NCBI GenBank assembly: GCA_011503125.2
Contig: WWBZ02000033.1
Coordinates: 2,356,001 to 2,420,000 of the forward strand
Source: Botryosphaeria dothidea
Lineage: Eukaryota > Ascomycota > Dothideomycetes > Botryosphaeriales > Botryosphaeriaceae
DNA length: 64,000 bases
Direction: 5' to 3'
Positions 58,731 to 64,000 of this stretch are shown one piece after another. Made by a program: the position numbers and the translations under genes. A model generated the notes under the pieces. That model saw only the letters and a program-made list of their open reading frames with translations, ran no database searches and was not told where the DNA came from. The number at the start of each line of letters is the position of its first letter. Position 1 is the stretch's first letter.

Positions 58731-59864
58731 CTAGTAGTCATAGAAACCCTTGCCACTCTTCTTACCCAGCCATCCGGCATCAACCATCTTCCTGAGCAGA
58801 ACCGCCGGTCGGTACTTGCTATCACCGGTCTCCTCGTACAGTACCTTCATAATGGCGAGACAGGTATCAATTCCAATGAAGTCTGCAAGCTGCAATGGAC
58901 CCATAGGAACGTTTGTTCCATTCTTCATGATCGCATCAATGTCCTCCTTTGTTCCAACACCTGTTTCCAGGCAGATGATAGCCTCGTTGATGTACGGCAT
59001 CAGAATCCTGTTGGCCAAAAAGCCAGGAGAGTCTGCAGATTGCGATGGGATCTTCCCCATCTTCTTACACAGCTCGATAGCTGTATCAATGGTATCTTGA
59101 GAGGTTTGGAGGCCGGTAATGATCTCGACTCCCTTTTGTACTGGCACAGGATTCATGAAGTGTGTGCTGATGACGCGTGATGGTCCGGACAGGTCTTTTG
59201 GATCTTTTGTGGTAGCAGCAGCAATTTTTGTGATCGAGATGGATGAGGTGTTGGTAGCGAGGATCGCGTGAGAAGGAGCTATTTGCGCAAGCGTCGAGAA
59301 GATTTTCGCCTTGAGAACCGGAATTTCCTACCATAATATTAGCTTTGACCTTGCTGTAGCCGTCTTGGGAGCGGTTAACTCACAGGAACTGCCTCGATGA
59401 CAAAGTCGACATCAGCGAGGTCATCTAGGCTCGTCGTGGAGCTCAGGCGTCCTCTCGCCGCTGTCGCCTCATCTTGAGAAATTCTTTGCTTCGAGACATC
59501 CTTCTCCAGGAGCTTGTCTGGGTTGCGCGTCAGGGCGAAAATCGTTCAGGGTCTATAACGAGCTGATCGTACCAGCGAACTTCAAGCCCTTATCGATTGA
59601 GGCTTGCGAAGTGTCGACAAGCTTAACAGGTAGCTGCGCTTTCTGTGCAGCAACGAGAGCAATTCCTAGACCCTGTAACCGCCACTGTTAACAATGAATT
59701 GATTGGTTGGAACCAAACTGGATTCTGACCATCTGTCCCGCACCGATAACACCAAGCTTCTTGACCTCGGCAGCAGCTGCGGCTGAGGGTGTAGAGCTGA
59801 AGCTCCGCAGCTGCGGGAAAGTGGTACGCCGGGCTGCGAAACGGGATGCTGCGAGGAAGGACAT
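58731..59864 (-). CDS. 3-hydroxyacyl-CoA (3-hydroxybutyryl-CoA) dehydrogenase
   Basis: Four exons (59864-59730, 59672-59573, 59517-59384, 59327-58731) give 321 residues. The N terminus (MSFLAASRFAARRTTFPQ...) is Arg/Ser-rich without acids, suggesting mitochondrial import. The NAD-binding Rossmann motif is LGVIGAGQMGLGIA, split by the first intron after GAGQM. The family motifs IEAVPEIPVLKAKIFSTL, NTSSISITKIA, THFMNPVP (catalytic His), DSPGFLANRIL and GPLQLADFIG are intact. It oxidises L-3-hydroxyacyl-CoA with NAD+ in fatty-acid or butanoate breakdown. Retaining the first intron gives misleading frames. It shares a 263 bp divergent promoter with TOF1. Confidence 0.93.
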
Positions 59865-60127
59865 TGCGATAGCGAGAAATTGACCGAGCAGTGGTGGGAT
59901 GAAGAAGGTGAAGCTGGAGAATTCCCCACGTCAGTGTCTAGGGGAGCTTCACAAGCGGGCCGACGGCAACCGTCACTGCAGACTCACCCTCGGCTTAATG
60001 CGCAGCACGGGCCGGGTGGGTGGGGTCCGTGCCGTTCGACGCGTTGCGACGCGCTAATTGCCATGGCGCGTCACCCGAAATGGTTTCCCATCTCGCGAGC
60101 ATCGACACTCCACCAGCAACCGCAACC
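59865..60127. promoter_or_regulatory. Divergent promoter between the dehydrogenase and TOF1
   Basis: 263 bp separate the two start codons on opposite strands. It is GC-rich, with no obvious TATA box. Confidence 0.5.
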
Positions 60128-63100
60128 ATGAGTCTCGACGACTGGGTCTCGCGCGACACCGTCGATCCCGAGGTCCGCGCCCACATCTACAGTCTTGTCA
60201 CGGCGGTCAGTATACTCCAAAAGCTCACAGAAACGCTCCTCTAATCGTCCTACAGGTTGGTGGCTCCAGCATCGAGCAGGAGGGCCGCTATGTTCTTGGA
60301 GACGATGCACTTGCTTGTTTGAAGGATCTCCGCCGGTGGCTCCGACTCTACGACCAACGATTGAATAGACACGATGTAGCACGGTGCTTGGCCGAGGCAG
60401 ATGTGGTTAGAGGAGACCTCTGCGAGATACTTGCACAATGGACGGAGGATAGGTCAAACCACGGCCTCAGACCGAAAGCAGCGCTTGCTTGCAGTATGGA
60501 CCCTCCTCCTTTGGTAAAGCTTAGACTCACCCTTGTAGTGGAGATTTTGGTCCCTATTACCTGGCCTCTGCAGCTCGATCAGGACGAAGCGACTGTCAAC
60601 CACCACCGACATATTCCATACCTTCAATTAGCGCAAACGAAGTACAAGCGAGTCATTCTCCAACATCCTGCCAAGATTCTTCGCACGGCAGTACGATTGG
60701 CACTGCCGTCGATGGCGGAGCCCAGGCGCGAAAGGAATAACCGAGACAACGGCATAATTTCCATCATTCTGTATTTTTTCAGGAACATTGCCCTGATCAC
60801 CCATCCGCCCAATCTTCCCGAAGACGACAATGTAGCTGAAATCTCGCGCTCCGCCACCATTGATGCATTCCACTATCAGGATATCTTCCAGTTGCTTCTT
60901 ACGGTGTCCTCAAGCATTGGGGATGAATTTGTCGACCAAGATGTCATCATTATGGAGATTTTGTTCCACATGCTGAAGGGCATTGATGTTGAGAAGCTCT
61001 TCATGGAGGAGGAGAAACTGGCAAGCTCCAACACCAATGAATTGAGGGACCTCATTCAGAAAGAGAAAGCCATGCTCGCCGGGTATGCCAAGCACGCCCC
61101 TACCAGGCACAACCGCTTTGGAACCATGATTTGGGTGAAAAGAGATGACGAAAAAGTCTCAACTGTGTCTGGACAGGACGTGCTAGCCAGTGGGGAAAAG
61201 AGTTTGCAGAAGATGGATAAGACCAAGAAGTGGAACAAGCCAAAGCATGCTGGAGGGAAGAAGAAAGACGATTCAGCTCTGGATGAGTTTGACAAGAAAA
61301 TTCCTCTTGACACACCGGCTCGCAAGCATCTCAAGGCTTTTGTCGAGGAGTTCCTGGACTCTTCGTTCAACCCTCTATTCACGCATATACGGAAGGCTAT
61401 CGACAACGAAGCCGAACGCGTTCTTGGGGAAACTCATCCACGACAATTCTGTTATCTTGTGTCCTGGTTCCTTCAGGCTGAGTGCGCACGTCGTGCAAGA
61501 GCCAAAAAGAAGGCTGCTCAAGAAAATGGCTCTGCGTCTGCCTCCGCCGAGGATGAAAGTTTTGCTCTGATAGCTTCTGTCATGAACCAGGAAACCTTCG
61601 TCTTCCTTAACAGATTTATGCAGCGAGGTCTGGATGAAAAATCGTGGCGAGATCTGAACGCAGGCATGAAATGCTTCACGCAAATTCTTCAGACGATTCA
61701 GGAAATGTCGGGTTCTGCCATGGAGGATGACCAGGAAATCGCCGAAAACATTCTGAACCGCATTTTCTACGAAGAAACAACGCATGATCGAATAGTTACC
61801 CTACTCCGTAGCTACAAGGACCAGGGTCTAGGCTATTTGGACGCCTGTACTGAGCTAGCGCACGTCTTCATCCGAATGCTTGAACGCTACTCCAAACAGA
61901 ACGTGGATCTTCAAGTTCGAAGTCGAAGGCGCGCACGGAAGAAGGCGAAGGAAGCTGCACGAGCCAATGACGGAGAGATTGAGGACCAGGGCGACGGCGA
62001 AGATGATGTGGTTGCAGCCCATCATACTACCTCGGAGAGAAAATTTGACTTCGCTCGTTTCCAAGCACGATTTGCTACGCAAGGCTGCGTTGATACCTTC
62101 GCTGCCTTCACACGATACTACAATGACCTGAGTATCGACCAGTTGAAGAGGGCTCACCGATTTTTCTATCGAGTCGCTTTCAAGCTCGAGATGGGTATCA
62201 TGTTGTACCGCGCTGACATCATTCGACTTTTCTACAAGATGGTTGAAGGTCCTGAGGGGCTTGATAAAAGTCTTTCTATTTTCAAGGAATGGCAAGAATT
62301 TGTGAAGCAGGTCTTCCGTCGTTGCATCAAGAAGGTTCAGGAACGCCCAGAGCTGATCGTGGAGATGCTCTTCAGTAAGATTCCGGCGACCACCTACTAC
62401 CTTGAGCATGGTCACGACAAGGAAGTGATCACAAGAGCTCCACGGCCGCCAGCCGAACTTGAGGTGAAAGGAGATATGGACAAGCATGGCCAAATCGGAG
62501 TGGCCGTATCTCTTCTCATTAATCAAAACAAGTCGGATCATTTGGCATGGGTGAAGAAAGTCCTTTCATCTGCGGCCGAGGAACGCAGCGCATGGGAGCA
62601 AGAACAAGAAGCACATAAGGCTATGGCACCAGCCTCTGAGGAGCAAGACACGACCGGACAGGAGGATGATTCAGTTGCACCCTCCATCACGGTCAAGCCT
62701 GATCACGATGAACGCCGTGTGGCTTTGTTCAAAGACAACAAACTACGACTATTACTGAAAATTCTTGGTTTCATGAGAATGGGCCTGGAAGAGGACCCCG
62801 ACAGCAGTTGGATTATTCCTTCTAGCCTTACTTCAGAACAGCTTCGCGAAAGTGAGCGTAATATCCAACAGGCGGAATGGGAACCTCCAAGCTTCGGCGA
62901 GGACAAGTCGGCAGAGGATATGGTCCGCACAAAGCGTCAACACGTTGCACTCCGAGGTGACACGGACGACGAGGACGATGGTCCTGATGCTCTAGATGCA
63001 TTGGATGATGAAGAACTATTCCCAGCTGGTGGGCCAACTTCCCGCAGAGCGGATGCTCTGAAAGAACTTAAAAAGAAGAGAAATCGAAGGAAAAGGACAG

Positions 63101-63714
63101 CTAGTGAGGAACCAGATGATGAAGAGAAAGAGAGGAAAAGGGAAACTCGTCGCCAAAGAGAGTTGGAGAAGAGGCGAAAGATCAAGAGCGAGCTCTTTGT
63201 TCACTCGTCAGACGATGAGACGGACGAGGAAGCTGACAGAGAATTCTTTGCTGCGGAAGAAGAGAGGCGGAAGAAGACTGCCGGCAAGATTGCGAGGGCT
63301 CTCATTAGCGCACAGATCCATGACACGGCAAGCAAGAAGAGAAAGTCTACGGGTGAGGCTAAGAAGAGCAGGAAGAGGAGAAAGGGTTCGGAGTCCGAAA
63401 GTAGTGGTGAAGACGACGCTACTGGAGTAGGCAGTCGATCATCTTCAGAGGAGCCCGTCAGCAGACTCAGGATAATCAGCGATGACGAGGGCGAGGACGG
63501 GTCTACTGATACACCCCTGTCATCTCAGCATGCAACACGAGACGCGACCAAGGAAACGTACGTGGAAACAGCCTCGTCTGCAGCTAAGGGCACGAGCGAT
63601 GTGGACATGCAGGACGCCGATGACGACGAAGAGGATGAGGACATGCCAATGCGCAAAACTCTGCGGAGGAACAAGGTGCGGGCTGGGTTCTTGGTGGACA
63701 GCGACTCCGAATAG
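60128..63714 (+). CDS. tof1: Topoisomerase 1-associated factor 1 (TOF1/Timeless/Swi1)
   Basis: Three exons (60128-60205, 60256-60493, 60539-63714) give 1163 residues. TOF1 belongs to the replication-fork protection complex with Csm3 and Mrc1. The N-terminal timeless domain is clear: GRYVLGDDALACLKDLRRWL, WPLQLDQD and YLQLAQTKYKRVIL; later ALIASVMNQETFVFLNRFM and LEMGIMLYRADIIRLFYKMVEG. The C-terminal third is acidic and basic low-complexity, typical of the family, ending FLVDSDSE. The start at 60128 (MSLDDWVSRDTVDPEVRAH) is preferred to the longer in-frame reading beginning at 60058. The second intron (60494-60538, 45 nt) has no stop and keeps frame, so the ACMEILVPITWP junction argues for splicing. 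Confidence 0.93.
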
Positions 63715-63756
63715 CGGGACACTAATGTTCTAGACACAATTGGCGTTATGCGGGGC

Positions 63757-63986
63757 TCATATGGCATAGGCGGGGAGCAGGACAAGCGTTGATAGGATGA
63801 AAGGATTCAGTTTTCGGCTTGGCCGCAGCGACGGCGTACGATACAGGGTAGCGAGATTAACGGTACGTAGCTCGATTATCGTATTCCGGTTTCTCCGATG
63901 TGACCAAGGTTTGGACTCACAAAAGCAAGACATGCGAAAATAGCGATGACGATGAATCCCATGGAGCTGTGCTCGGCTGCGGCCAT
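63757..63986 (-). CDS. Possible small membrane protein
   Basis: On the minus strand an ATG at 63986 opens MAAAEHSSMGFIVIAIFACLAF, then a GTGAGT donor. A 50-nt intron ending ...AATCGAG would continue in phase into an LRTVNLATLYRTP... exon, with a second hydrophobic stretch (FILSTLVLLPAYAI) and stop at 63757. That gives about 60 residues with two membrane segments. The convergent end is only 42 bp from the TOF1 stop. I do not recognise it, and the second exon is a guess. The strong start and donor are the main evidence. Confidence 0.3.
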
Positions 63987-64000
63987 ACGTTTGCGCCGTT

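Overview
The window is nuclear DNA of a filamentous ascomycete, most likely a plant-associated Pezizomycotina; a Dothideomycete is a guess from gene style, not a demonstrated assignment. Evidence: many short GT-AG introns of about 45-110 nt, compact genes on both strands, no operons, a nuclear tRNA-Gly with a short intron, and fungal families such as CEF1, VPS35, TOF1, PTH11/SAT4-like rhodopsin-domain proteins, an afTMEM16/nhTMEM16-type scramblase, vanillyl-alcohol oxidase and a NEP1-like protein locus.

Layout. 0-5.1 kb: a Mix23/Cid2 protein cut by the window edge, then small, mostly unrecognised genes. Three of these (1050-1571, 3612-4001, 4439-5086, all minus) share a C-terminal CxC...C...EH module and look like a local divergent paralogue family. 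6.1-8.5 kb: an eight-exon amino acid permease. 9.5-18 kb: housekeeping and metabolic genes (splicing factor CEF1/CDC5, a small mitochondrial-type protein, a TMEM16 scramblase, vanillyl-alcohol oxidase). 19.4-26.8 kb: rhodopsin-domain membrane protein, sulfatase, Na+/phosphate symporter. The phosphate transporter has a repeat-rich upstream region with two CACGTGGG elements typical of the Pho4/NUC-1 phosphate-starvation response. 26.8-31.6 kb: gene-poor, holding a tRNA-Gly(GCC) and a decayed copy of the ribosome-biogenesis gene NSA2. 31.6-43.7 kb: accessory and secretion-oriented (second rhodopsin-domain protein, an orphan bacterial-type solute-binding protein, a P450, a secreted carboxylesterase, and a NEP1-like gene broken by an in-frame stop). 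44.9-50.5 kb: GT31-like glycosyltransferase, LPMO-like secreted copper protein, cyclin L. 53.9-63.7 kb: VPS35, a secreted protein with two SYxVVNVDG-type repeats near dibasic sites, a 3-hydroxyacyl-CoA dehydrogenase, and TOF1/Timeless.

How the genes relate. No biosynthetic cluster is evident. Core genes (CEF1, VPS35, TOF1, scramblase, dehydrogenase) have intact multi-exon models. I rebuilt splice junctions for most multi-exon genes, and the summed exons keep frame. The accessory middle is where pseudogenes and long intergenic stretches sit. The best candidates for something undescribed are the CxC-EH family at the left end and the repeat-peptide precursor-like protein near 58 kb. A third point worth testing is that the vanillyl-alcohol oxidase lacks the histidine known to assist covalent flavin attachment.
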